Source: Rallus limicola (lineage: Eukaryota > Chordata > Aves > Gruiformes > Rallidae). Taken from it: 64,000 bases of DNA. The notes below the pieces were generated by a model that saw only the letters and a program-made list of their open reading frames with translations, was not told the origin of the DNA and ran no database searches. The stretch's first letter is position 1, and each line of letters opens with the position of its first letter. Below are positions 48,978-61,040 of the stretch, piece by piece. Position numbers and translations under genes: made by a program. The DNA lies in the NCBI GenBank assembly GCA_022605955.1, contig JAKCOZ010000001.1, positions 97,992,211 to 98,056,210 on the forward strand, written 5' to 3'.

Positions 48978-51900
48978 TGAAGGGGTGGAGGGTAATAAAA
49001 ACACCTACTAAGTATTATTTTAATCACCAGATTGCTGATGCTGAAAGCTTTAAAGAAGGCTCTCTTGGATTATTTTTCTTAACATGCTTAGTTATCCAGT
49101 GAAGTCTTTGTCCTTGAATCTTGTTTACTCAAAGGACAAAACTCTTCTGTCTCCGTAAATCTTCAGTTCATCTTTGAGAGTCCCTCTTCAGGTTTGACTG
49201 ATCAGGTTGACTTATGAGCATCATGTATACAAATCCTAGTCTGTGGCACTGGCTACTTATAGAGGCACTTGAGACATCCACTTCAATTAAACAGACTAAG
49301 TTTCATGCACATGGTTACATAATTTGTCTTGCTAGCATTTGTTTGCTTATCTACGCTTCTTTATTATTTTTTCTCTCTCTTTTTTTTTTCCTCCCTCAAA
49401 AGTATATTATTCTGGTTTCCCAAGCAAGAAAGATTTCTTTTATGTTGTGCTTTCTTAAGTCTATGTTACATTTGTTCCAGCTCTATTGTGAGCTGTAGAC
49501 ATTTCTGTGCTGTGCTTATGCAATGGTTTCAGGTGTTTTCTGCTGTTATTAACAACCACGGAAGGCAAAGCAAGTAAGGTGGCACAGCAGAGTTAAATAT
49601 GGGAGAGAGAAAGGAAACAGACAAGAAAACTACAACACCCGAAGTTTACCACAGTCCCAGCTGATTTTTCGGAGTGTTTGCCTTTTGCTAATAGGATCTT
49701 TGATTCTAGCTTAAATTTCTTCCTCTATGTTAGTTTACAGCTTTCATCCCATTTTCAGGCTTGTGTAACAAATAAATGGAGCATTCATCAGTGTCTCATA
49801 ACCTTCCAGGGGGTCCACAAATGAAAAACTTCACAGTGAAGGAAAAGATTTCCTTTAAGGATTTTAAGTTTGCTGAATATAGACTTGGTCTTTTCGTTCC
49901 TGCAGGTGGAAGTAGTCTGATATGTCTGTGAGCCCATAGTTAAGAGCCAAGAACTGATGTTCATCTACCATCTAATGGTGTAGACTAGTAAACAGTAAAT
50001 TTGTGTGCATCTTCAATTTCAGGTGCCTATGCTTGTTTATGGTTGCCATTTTTCCATAAAGCTAGGCATCTGGAGTGCTCTACATGCTTGTCTTCCCCTT
50101 GACAGATTCTGCTACTCCCGTGGAAATCCATGCAGAGACAGTAAGTAGTTTCAAGTCTGCTGTTTTCAATATCAGTTTGCCCATGAATTATGTGATTCAT
50201 CATTAGCTGTGTAGTCAGAGCTACAAAAGTATTCAAATACTGTAGCGTGAAAACTGAGTTTTATCTCTGCCCACTGATAGCAGAGAGCATGCTGTGTTGG
50301 AGAGTCAGACAGATGTTATTTCCCTTGCGCCTTGGAAGATTTTTCTTGCTTTGTACACAGCTCTAAGGATATCCAGGTAGGTACTTCATGATTTTGACTT
50401 GTGAATTACCTCTTGATATCAAGGAAATAATGCAGACTGCAAAACACTGATTTTTCCATTCTCAGAACAAAAGCATGAGGTAGAGGGGTTTTTATTGGTA
50501 TGTGTAGCAAGGAATGTGTAAATTCTAGTTTTTCATTAAAAAAAATCTATCTGAAGTCTAGCTTGTGGCAACACCTCAGAAATCCAAATTTTGGGTTTGC
50601 TTTGTTTGATGGGGTTTTTTTTTCTCCAGAGAACTACTTCTCTAACAGTAAATGGCATAGAGCTTTGAGCAGTCTTGATCCATGGGACAAACCTGATCCA
50701 TACCCCTTGTTAAGTTGCTTGTTTGTGTTGTGTCCACATTTTACTTCAGAGCCAGTGGGCATCTGCAAGAAGAGTGTGGTGTGGAGGGCCCTTTGTGGTG
50801 TCAGAGGTTCCCACCAGGCCTGTGTAGGTCAGCATGAGGTGAGAAGTGACTGTCTTTCTGCTGAGTTGTCAACCATCCTTTCTCAGTAAATATCCTTACA
50901 TTTCAGTCATGCTTTGTGTAATCAGGTATAGATGGATAAGAGGAAGACCTTAGGCAGGGAGACAGTTTGTACAGCTTCCTGCAATAGGACACCTGCTGAG
51001 GTGTGGCATCTGTTGCCAGATTTAGTCTTTAGAGTAATTTAGTTTGAGAGTACTCAATTTGGGGCATCCTGTTTTAATATATTTAAATTTTTCTATGACT
51101 TCACCAGTAATACCCACAGGAGACAAAAGAATGCACCTTCAGTGGTCATAACGTTCTTCAGTCCACAGAGGACCTCAGGTGTTTTTTAGATCTGTACTTT
51201 GTACATATCCAGTAATACGGGTTGTGTCTTTAACAGATGCAGTGTGCGGGTGGTGAAAAGAAGTTTTTTCTCAATTGTTGTTTGAGAAGGGTTGAAAAAC
51301 TACTGTCTTGCATTTTCCACCTATCTTTTTTAATTTCCCATTATCTGGGAGTATGTTGTACAGGTTTTTGTATGGAGCACTCTCTTCCTTTTTTTTTTTA
51401 ATGATTAGATCTCTGGAATATTACTACAACTTTATTTCAAATTTGTGAATAGAAGCAATCTTAGTCTCTAAAAATAAGTTTTCATTTTATAAAAATGTTG
51501 GGGGTTTTTTTAGTGTTTTTGGGGGTAATTTTTTCAAGACAGCAGTTGTGTACTTTGTCCTTGGCATTTTGTTGAATTCATTACTAAGCAAAACTTACTT
51601 ATGCTGAGCTCTGATTTTCCCAAGCTGGCTACACAGGTCTATGAACTCATTATGCATATTTATTTTATTCATTATATAAGATATCAGCTAAAATATTATC
51701 TAGTTTTTTTTATCAAAATACCACTTAGAAACTTTATTTCCTAAAATAAAATACAAAGACCAGTACATAAACCCTTGTAACAGTGTAATAAACTTTCTCG
51801 CATATCAAGTATATATTGAATTATCTTGAGAAGATCATCAAGATGTATTGAACCAAGTGGTTAATATTGATTGAGTCAAGGCTGAGATTAATATTTACCT

Positions 51901-54900
51901 CAAGGGTCAATAAATTTTGATGTTGACTGAAATGTGAAGTCAATATATATATTGTTAATACATTCTGAATTCATTCATCAGAAATATCTAGAAATCTGTT
52001 CTATAGCCCTAGAGATCCCAAGGGACACCTTCCTTCAAGCTAATATTGCAAAGGAAAAAACAAGAAATGCAAGAAAGTGGCCCAGTTGTAATTAGTTGGT
52101 TAATTACATATGCACACGCACACACTTTATATCTGGCGGGTCAGTACAGGTGGAGTAAGAAATTTCTAGAAGATTGGCCCAAAGCTATGATACATCTCTG
52201 TGTACACCTAAGGGATGGCAGACCTTCCCTTCTCCATTTGACTTCACATATAAAGTGTATTTGTCTGACTCTTCATTTATAGGTATAAATGAAGGAGTGT
52301 TTAAAAAAAATAACCCAAGAATCCCCTGCCCTCCTTTACAAATACTCCAGCACATACTATTGTCGAGTGTAGAGTAGGACAGGTTTATATCATATTGCTC
52401 AGCGTATTATTGGCAGCTGAAAAAGCACTACAGTGATACGCATCATGGCAGAACTACTTTAGATTTTATTCTTCTTCCAAACTCCTATTCAGCCAGTAAA
52501 GATAGCTTTAACCTTTTGGTTCACATAAATAACTAGGGAAAGCCATTCATGGAGCTGATTTGAATGAAACTGAAACATATTCATGTGGAGAGAAAAAAGC
52601 AGAACTACCCCTTCCCTCCCTATCTGTAAAATGATTTGGAAGTCCAGGTTTTGCTGAGTCTATTTGTATCTGAGAACCTTTGTGTGCCACTTTTCCTTCT
52701 CTCATCTGTCTTGTTAATAAGCTAAACAAAAATATCACCTTTCATAAAGCATGTTTGATTTTTCTGTTGGAAATGAGCATCAGTCTTATGCATGGCTTTG
52801 TAAAAATCCCAGTCTGTTACACAGAAAGGCTGGGGTTTTTTTCTGGACTCACGGCTTTGATCAAGATGTGGGACAAAGGAGACTTAAATATATTAGAAAA
52901 TAATACTTATTTTGTGATGTTTGAGATACTAGTGGAAAGAGACTGAGGTTAAGTCTTTGCTGACTAAACTGTCTAGTCCTTGGGAACCATATGCTCTGTC
53001 TGCTTACCAATGGGATGAGAGAGTCACAGTGTGCAGGCACAAGCGAAGAGTTAAAACTCAGCTTTAGCTATGAATTACCCTGTTTTTAAGGTTAAGTCTG
53101 ACACAAATGCAGTTTTAATGGACACTTTGTATCTAATACAGTTTCATTTGAATGAGCAATAGAGCTGTTTCATTACAATGCTGCCGAACATTCCTGCTAT
53201 TTCCATCTCTCATTAAAATAATAAAATGTAGTCGTAAACTGTTGCTAAGGACAGAGGTTGGCTCAGTGAGAGATACTTGTTTAGCATTCCAGGAGTTACA
53301 TTGTACCAGAATGGCACTGCATTCCTGGCAAAAGCAAGAAGAAAAGGCAAAGGAAACCTCTGAGTCTTACTCAGTGTGCAAGAAATAATGACTGAACTTG
53401 GAGACAAAGCCTAGCCTGCTTCAACATAGGGAAGACCTAGGAAAAAAATCGCCAGTTACTGTTGTTAATATTTTAACATGTAGCTGTAAGTCGTAATAAA
53501 GATTGCAATAGAGTTTGAGTTCCTAATTTTTAGAGGTTTTTATAAGAACATTTTGCTTTGTTTCCATCTTAACTGTTAATGTGAATACATACATTAAAAG
53601 AGGGACCTTGCTTTTTGAATGCTAGAGTGTGCTTTAGAGAGAACTAGGCAGACAAGACTTCTTCAGTTAAAACACTGGAAGATTTCTGTACAGACCTAAG
53701 TGAAGATATCAGAATTAGAAAATGAGATGTTCCTTCCTCTTAATCTTTTACGTATATGTAATTACTTTGCTGGGACTTCGACTGAGAATTTGGGTTAGAC
53801 GAATAGGAGAAAAGTCAAACCCATTTGAGTGAGGTATGTTAATGTTCTGCTTCCCTGCCTGAGTTGTCTGATTGTCAGCTACAGTTCCAAAAATAATAAG
53901 TTTAGTAATCCAAGAATTTAATGGCACAAAGGTCAATATTTCATGTGTCAGTCCATTTGCAAGACCTTCAGTGTCATCCTACTCTGTTACCTTTCTATGA
54001 GTGCCATTCATTTTCCTGCTTTAAAGTATCCTTTTGTCTTATGGAAGAGTTGGTATCACTGCAACTTGCTGAATACAGTAATTTGGGTTTTTTTTCCTCC
54101 TTGAGGTTTCTGGTTGGTTGGTTTTGAGTTAACAGCATTTTCACAGCTCATTATAACTTGACATTTCACATGTTTTCTTAACATGAATGCTGTTAAGACA
54201 CCACTAGTGTGCATTAGAAATATTTTTACTTATAGACAAAATTAACAGGTAACTACAGAGACTGATTTTCACCCATTTGATTCCTAGTTCTGCAATGTTG
54301 GGGAACCTGTTTAAGGGTGAGGGGTTTTTTTTGTAGTTATGCTGAGTTATTAAATGTACATCACACTGTCATGTGGCCATGGTTAACCAGATTCAGAGCA
54401 GTTGCTTCTGATAAGAATGTATAATGAAGCAACCTATGAACATAAAGACTAACTTTTCCCCCTTGTTCATTGCCTTCAGAGATCTTTATTTGAAGATGGG
54501 AAGTGAAACTGACCAGTTCACCTACATTCTGTGCTAATATATACCTCCTGGGGCGAATGATCTCTTCTTTCCATGCAACAAATTGTTTTCTGCCTTTGCT
54601 CTGTTCTTTCATTTCTTGATTTTTGCTTATCATATGATTGATGGCAACCTAACTCGGTAAGCCAATGTCTCTGTCAATTGTGCCCATTGCCTTTGAACAT
54701 GCATTACCAAGACATTTAGGTGGCTTTGAAGAGTAAAAAATGTCTATACAACCTCAGCTTCAGCAAATGATTCTTTGCTTAGACCAGAATCTGATTTTGT
54801 TTCATTCTGTTTCATTTAACAGCTAGATTGACACTTCCCATAAACTAAACTTGATAGTGTGCTTTAAGTTCTGTAATAAAGGGAAGATGAAAAGCTTGCA

Positions 54901-56214
54901 TTTTGAAAGTAATCACCTTCCTAGCTCTTATCTGCTGTTACATCAACAGTTCTACCACATACCTTTTCCAGACAAGCTGCTAGCTTCATGGAAGAAATCG
55001 TGGGCAAATGCTAAGATGACCTAATGACAATTAGTAGTCTTCCAAAGTCTTAAGAACCTAGCAGATATACTGCTTTCCATAGGTGAAATCAGCTGGTTAT
55101 TTTCTAGTTTCATCTGGTCCTCTCTTTTTGTAAATCTAAACAGCTCTTTTGTGAAAAATTAAAACAACAGAGAAGCCCCCAGACCACCTGTCAAACATTT
55201 TTTTATAATGTGTTTACCTTTCTGTAAATGACAATGTTCAGGAAGAATTCTAGAGGCAGGGAAGGAAGTTTTTAATGATGGTCTTGAGATGCTATCTCCG
55301 GCATTGGATTGAAAAAAAGAATAAAATTGGGTCCTAAGATAAAACAATAGTCTTGAAGATGGAACACTACTCTGTTTTAGAAATCTGAATACAACTTCTT
55401 TCTTACTATTTACATTCACATAGTCAAGAATGTAATTTATGCTACCTATTTTAGACTGATTTGGGGTAGTTTCAAACTTCTATAGACATACTGTTGCTGT
55501 GAGTAAGTGTGTCATCAACAAATGTATGTTTTCAGATTGATCGAGAAAGAGGAAGAGAATGGCATATGTTCACACATGCAGAAATCTCTGTGTCTGCACC
55601 TGACATTGTGGATATGCTTGTACCCACTAGTGCTCAGATGCTGCTTACCTAATTTTTCCTTCTACTGAAACAAAAGCACACTAGAAACTGCTGGTGGAGG
55701 ACTTCTTTGGACATGTCTGGATTGAGCACTTGAGTAACTTAATTCCTCCTTTTCTTGAATTGGTATAACATTTGCCTTAACAGCTTTCCTATAATCAGTT
55801 TTGCCCAATATCCTAAAGAGGCTTATGATGTTCTTGTAGTTACCAGTCATCTTTGAAACTGATCAGTTCATCAAGGAAAAGGATTCCCTACTTTAACAAT
55901 GAATTCCTTTCTTTTCTTTAATGTCAATATTGTCCTCAGCATATACTTCCACATAGCTGGATTGCACCATTCAGCTTGCTTATTTATTACATAGTGGGCA
56001 ATTCTACAGATTGGTTGGTAGAGTTTGCTGTAGCTTACTGATAGGACAGAGAAATCATGTTCCCTTTTTCCAAACAGAATGTGGGAAACATCTATGTGCT
56101 ATAAGCGCTATGATACATGGGTATTTTGTCCTTTCTAAAACAGTTTAGATTGTAGGGAACAGCCTATTACATGTAGGGTCAGCTTATACCAGGGTGCCCA
56201 GGGCCTTCTTCATG

Positions 56215-56400
56215 TTAGGTTATGGAATACCTATCCTTGGAGATGTTCAGATCTCTTCAGCAACCTGTTCCTGTGTTTGACATCCCTCGTTACAAAAGCT
56301 TTTTCCTAGTATCCAATTGGTATTTCCATATTGGAACTCGTATCTGTAGTTTATCATTGTGCATCTTCAAGCAGAGTCTGACTTGGTATTTTTTAATATA
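56215..56400 (-). mobile_element. Old, degraded CR1 3' fragment
   Basis: The plus strand carries CAACCTGTTCCTGTGTTTGA (56261-56280), then a segment like TTTTTCCTAGTATCCAA and GGTATTTCC, and near 56368 AGCAGAGTCTGACT. These align in order with the antisense of older CR1 families (CAACCTGTTCCAGTGTTTGACCAC..., TTTTTCCT..., GGAATTTCC..., AGAGTCTGGCT). It is much more diverged than its neighbour at 56403. Boundaries are approximate. Confidence 0.6.
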
Positions 56401-56402
56401 AT

Positions 56403-56718
56403 AATGTTTATAAATATCTGATGTGTGGGACACAGGGAAATAGCCAGCCTTTTTCAGTTGTCTGTGATAGAGACAGAACAAGGGGCAGTGGCTTCAAGTT
56501 GGAGCACAGGAAGTTCCACACCAACACGCGGAAGAACTTTTACACAGTGAGGGTGACAGAGTCCTGGGACAGGGTGCACAGGGGGGTTGTGGAGTTTCCT
56601 TCTCTGGAGATATTCAAGACACCTACCTGTGTGACCTGCCCTAAGGAATCTGCTTTGGCAGGGAGGTTGGACTCGATTTCTCAAGGTCCCTTCCAACCCC
56701 TATGATTCTGTGATTCTA
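56403..56718 (+). mobile_element. CR1 3' fragment with ORF2 C-terminus and tail
   Basis: The plus strand encodes CDRDRTRGSGFKLEHRKFH, then NFYTVRVTESWDRV and VVEFPSLEIF. The 3' UTR (about 56640-56700) and the octamer tail ATGATTCTGTGATTCT (56702-56717) follow. It is closely related to the subfamily of the nearly full-length CR1, including the LEIFK...CxxCPK-type end. It is 5'-truncated near 56403, directly abutting the older minus-strand CR1, and is inactive. Confidence 0.9.
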
Positions 56719-59700
56719 GCAGAAAGCAAAAGCCACCAGTTTCCAAAGGCTTGTCCTTGTCCTACGTTTACTGTTATAGTAACAAGACCCATACATCCCT
56801 GTTCCTAGAGAGGGTGCTTCCCAAGTTTGGCTTGAATCTCCATACAGTCTTCTAGAAAGCTATCACTGCTCATTCCCAAAAGCAGGCATTATCAATATTG
56901 CTGGATCCAGAAACACCAGATAGTATTAAATGCCCATGAGAGCCACAGTGAAATTGCAGAACATCAACAGTGTTTTCATAACAGATGCAACTGTATAAAC
57001 TACTAAGGGGACGTATACACCAAGGCAACATAGACAGTCTGCATAGGCAGAACTGTATTTTGTGCCATTCAGAGGGCAGGGGCAACCGAAAGTAATCTCG
57101 GTGACAGTGTGTGTCACTGATCTTCAGATGTAAATAGTTGTCACTACTGTCTCTGATACAAGGCTGCCCAAAGGCTGTTGAACGTGTTGTATTGCCTATT
57201 GCTTTCTGAGTTGCGCGGAGTCTGCAGTCATGAAGAAACATTGTGGGTTGTGCTGTATGACTGTACATAGTCATAGACTGGCCTCTAGCAGAAAGAAGAC
57301 GAGCGAGGATGAAGAGCTACAGAAGTATGGATGTTTTGCAAACTAAAACATTACATGGTGCTGAAATGCGAAATAAACGGATCAGTGAATCGGCTGTGTG
57401 GCTTTGAGTGCAAGGAAAGCTCCTGGGCCCTGTTTCAGTGAAGGTGAGCCAGGAGGTGCAACTTAGACTGTGAGGGCATGTCTGAAGATCTTTCAGACTG
57501 TTTCTGTATTGCCCTGACTGGATTCTGTATTCTCAAATATGATAATCCGGGATGGAAAAACATTATTTGTCAACAGTACTTAGGGGAAAAATATTATCTC
57601 TGGTAATAAATTACTTACAGTTGTTTCTTTTTCTAATATTTTGTTCTGATAAAGGGAGTTATATGGGGTTAGCATGCAGTGAATGTGCAGAGAGATAGTG
57701 AATAGTACTGTGTTCAGTCTACTGCAGTATTAACGTTTGCTTTAATATTCTTTTTATCTGATTCAAAATTGTGGAAGGGGAATCAGGGAGTTATTTTCAC
57801 TTATTTTTGAAAATTTATCCTTTAAAGTGCAAGTACCAGGATGAATTAAACAGTCTTTAAACCCAGTGTGTTAATTCAGCACTTTCAGTATATCATAATC
57901 ACCTGTAATTCAAGAAAAACCCACCAACTTTTCACTCTCCCCTGTGCTAGTTTAAACCCCAAACCCAACCCAGACTGAAGGATTAGTAAGAAGCGCTTAC
58001 AATGTATCATTATAGCCATCTCGGAAGTCGTCACAATGTAGGTTCTAAAAAGGACTGCTGGAATAACTCCATCTAATTATGAGATTTTACAAAGGAAAAA
58101 TTTGTGCTAAAACTTAACTGTAAGCATTTTAGCTTGATGTTGCCATCCTAAAATTAGTCCAATGCCCAATACTGTGAATAGTAGGAGACATCCAAGTGCA
58201 GGTATGTGCTATCATATTTAAGTTTTTCCTTTCATCTGCATTCATTGCTTTATTCAAGGTATCTTGTTTTTATTACAGTCTTTAAATTCCTATATGATAA
58301 ATTTTAGGTCATAACTCAAAAGAATCAAATTAACCTCGAACAGACAAAGCTGTTTTCCACATAACACTGCCTTCAGAAATTGCAAAATATGAACCACTGC
58401 ACTTCTAGTATCTCTCTCTGATTCTGTCCAGACCTGAATTTATATTGGTGAAGGTCCAAGTTGAGCAATTTTTCATGGAAAATAAAGTATGTAGCTCCAG
58501 GTTGTGCGAATTTGTCTGCATCATACTGTGACTCTGGAGTTTCTCAGCCATTTCATTGTTTCTTTTAATGTATGCTTAAAGATAAATTCTAGCTGAGCTG
58601 TGGGCTGCACCACCAGTGTGTTAAACTGATCAGAAGGAGATTAAATTAACTAATTTATATCATATGTTTTTTGCTGTATTGATGCTCATACTTCAGTTAG
58701 TGAAAAGGAATATACTAATCAGTTCATTTCTGCTTTCTGTGTAATTTTCATAAAGACACTGAATAGGAATTAATAATAGATTTAATTTTTTTTTAATTCC
58801 CAAAACCAAAAATGAACCACCACAAAAATTAAAGTACCTCTGTTCTTCAAGCTTTATAGTTCAAAATAAAGAATAAACATACTATTTGCCAAATGTGGGC
58901 AGAGGCTATGTTTTCTTTCATTTTGTTATCTCACACTATTTAATGTTTGCAATGTGGCATAATCGGGGCACATAAAGATATATATTTGCTGTTCTAATTC
59001 AATGACACAAAATTCAAGATCCCTGAGGTAAGGTTAAGCAGGAGATCGTATAGTCAGGGTTGAAATTCAGACACTGCAGATATAATCCATCTCCCTGACA
59101 CATGCAGTGCTTCATTGTGAGACTGCCAGACATAGTCTGCTGAGATGGGAATGTCACAGAATACTAAAACAGGGGGAGACGCAGTTTTGTTCATCATTGC
59201 TTTTATCTACGAATATCTATCTAACAGTCTACATACATAGCTGTTGCCAGACAGAGAAATATGAATGCAGCAAGGAGATGCAGCGACTAATGTTCAGAGA
59301 AGTATATGGAGCATATGCTGGGGCTCAGTATTACCTGGAAATAATTTGGGTAGTTAATCAGGTTAATTGCTTATCTTTAAGGCAATATTTCAGTGCAGTC
59401 GCTGAGCCACCACCTCGGTTGTCTAGCACAGATCAATCGCATGCCTGGTTGCCTACATCTCCTAGTGAATTCTGAACCAAAATGACAAAAGGGACCCTGA
59501 AGGCAATGAAAGTGCACCGTCATCACTAGGGAGACAGGAGGCAGGCAGAAAGAGCTGCAGTGGTGGAAGAAAAAAGGTTTTTTACAAAAATATGGAGTGC
59601 TACTGGTCTTGTAATTCCTTCTCAGTTATTCCCATTCTCTTATGCATTTAATATTTCCGTGCTGGCGACAAAAGGGGAAAACACTCTGAACACCTTTACA

Positions 59701-60719
59701 GGGAACTAAGGTTCCAAAATGAGGCATACAGAAATGTGCATATCTTAGATATATGTGTAAGCTTGGTCTTTTTGCCTAAACAAAGGAATTTGACTTGTCT
59801 GTATTGGCCACTCATGCAGATCTCAGTGAATTTTCAAATGCCCATATCAGACAGCAAAACACTAAGAATATGGCAGTGCCTGACCTCTTGCAGTCCTAGC
59901 CTGGCACACACACAGGTCATCCTCCTGTAAACAGTTGGGGTCCCCGGGCATAATTATGGCTCTCATCAGAAAGGTAGAAATCTTCCGGGGCTCTGGAAAA
60001 ATACACCCTTGCCATAGACTTGGCAGAAGGCAGGCTGGCTGTGTGACCAGCAGCGCTGGAGGGACATGGCTGTCTGGGTTTATGTCTGGACATATGGCAA
60101 GCTTAGCATTGTGATTAAATATTGTTGACTCTAGCTTCAAATGTGTGCTTTTATTTGAAATAGGATATCCTATTGTAGCTGTACTGAGCAATGCCTCTGT
60201 GTAGGCATTTTCCTGCCCGTTTATAAAAGGCAGCCTTTAGCTAAAAGCACTGCTGTGACATGAATCAGCAGTTTGGGGCTAGGCAGGAGCATGGCTGAGC
60301 ACCTTGGAGCAGTGGGATGGATGGAAGCAAAGGGCATGTATCAGAGCTAGAATATAACCATTGTATGGATACAAGTATTTCCAATTCTTGTGGCAAAGAA
60401 CCTGCAAGTAATTAAAGGTTTAGGAGAAGGTGCAGCACGTGGGCTTTCAGGCAGTGAAAGAGACCTAAAGTCCAGGTTAGATATTTTGGAGTCTGTTTAA
60501 TGCCCCACCAGTTCCCATGATCAACCATTTCATTCTGTCTACATCATGATAACTTTCAGTGTCCCCTTTGAATTCCTCCCTCAATCTCAATGCGAAGCCC
60601 TGGTCCTTGCAAAGTGCTCTGTGCCACCAGAAAGCAAACCCATTACTTCTATTTTAACCCAGGTAAGTTTTCTGTTTGCATTATCTTGCTCTGAATCCCT
60701 TTCTTTGCTATTATAATAT
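56719..60719. other. Non-coding sequence, no gene recognised
   Basis: A 134-codon minus-strand frame at 56870-57274 and a 122-codon plus-strand frame at 59107-59475 were read for known domains without result. Around 59340-59370 the motifs GGTAGTTAATCAGGTTAATTG suggest clustered homeodomain-type TAAT sites, which is not enough to call an element. No repeat was recognised. Confidence 0.5.
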
Positions 60720-61040
60720 TGTGAGTTTTCTCCAGCTAGCAGCTAAGTGCCATGCTGCCACTCGCTCTCCCCAAGTAGGGTAGGGGAGAGAATCAGAAGA
60801 GTGAAGTGCAAAAGCTCCTGGGTTGAGATAGAGTTTAACAGATAAAGCCTACTTGCTGGTGGGGTGGTGTGAGAAGCCACAAAGGCCTTGGTTCTGTGTC
60901 GGCACTGCTCAGCAGTAATGAAAGCGTTCCTGTGTTACCAGACCTGTTTTCAACAGAAATGCAAATGACAGACCCATACTATGGGGCTTCTACTACGAAG
61001 AAAATTCACTCTACCCCAGTCAAACCCAGAAATTATGACA
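60720..61040 (-). mobile_element. Endogenous retrovirus LTR, internally deleted
   Basis: I recognise both ends of a widespread avian ERV LTR. The plus-strand start (about 60733-60840) holds the AGCAGCTAAGTGCCATGCTG and CTCGCTCTCCCC segments and GGGTTGAGATA. The other end (about 60848-61040) holds CTTGCTGGTGGGGTGGTG, the GGCCTTGG...CTGCTCAGCAG segment and GAAGAAAATTCACTCTACC. In the full LTR these parts are separated by several hundred bases with the TATA box and start site. Here they join near 60846, so the core promoter is gone. Sense is taken as minus because in the family the TATA box and poly-A signal read on that strand. It is a solo, non-functional, old copy. The family name is not asserted. 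Confidence 0.75.

Larger units (their letters stand above)
36932..56214. other. Long non-coding stretch, no gene recognised
   Basis: About 19 kb of AT-leaning unique sequence. No exon, RNA gene or transposon could be supported. Frames up to about 132 codons (42089-42466 plus, 47696-48094 minus, 50500-50889 plus) have no domain. Low-complexity items are C16 at 42149-42164, G12 at 48067-48078, G17 at 48961-48977, G9 near 37582, and many poly-T runs. A 14-bp palindrome CAATATATATATTG sits at 51941-51954. A slightly GC-richer patch lies at about 38120-38420. Confidence 0.5.

Noticed and set aside
56870..57274. Minus-strand frame of 134 codons, considered as a transposase remnant
   Set aside because: I looked for Harbinger- or hAT-type catalytic motifs on both strands and found none that hold in order.
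59107..59475. Plus-strand frame of 122 codons ending in a proline-rich part
   Set aside because: No known family was recognised. It could contain a conserved non-coding element instead, but nothing in the sequence alone supports a gene.
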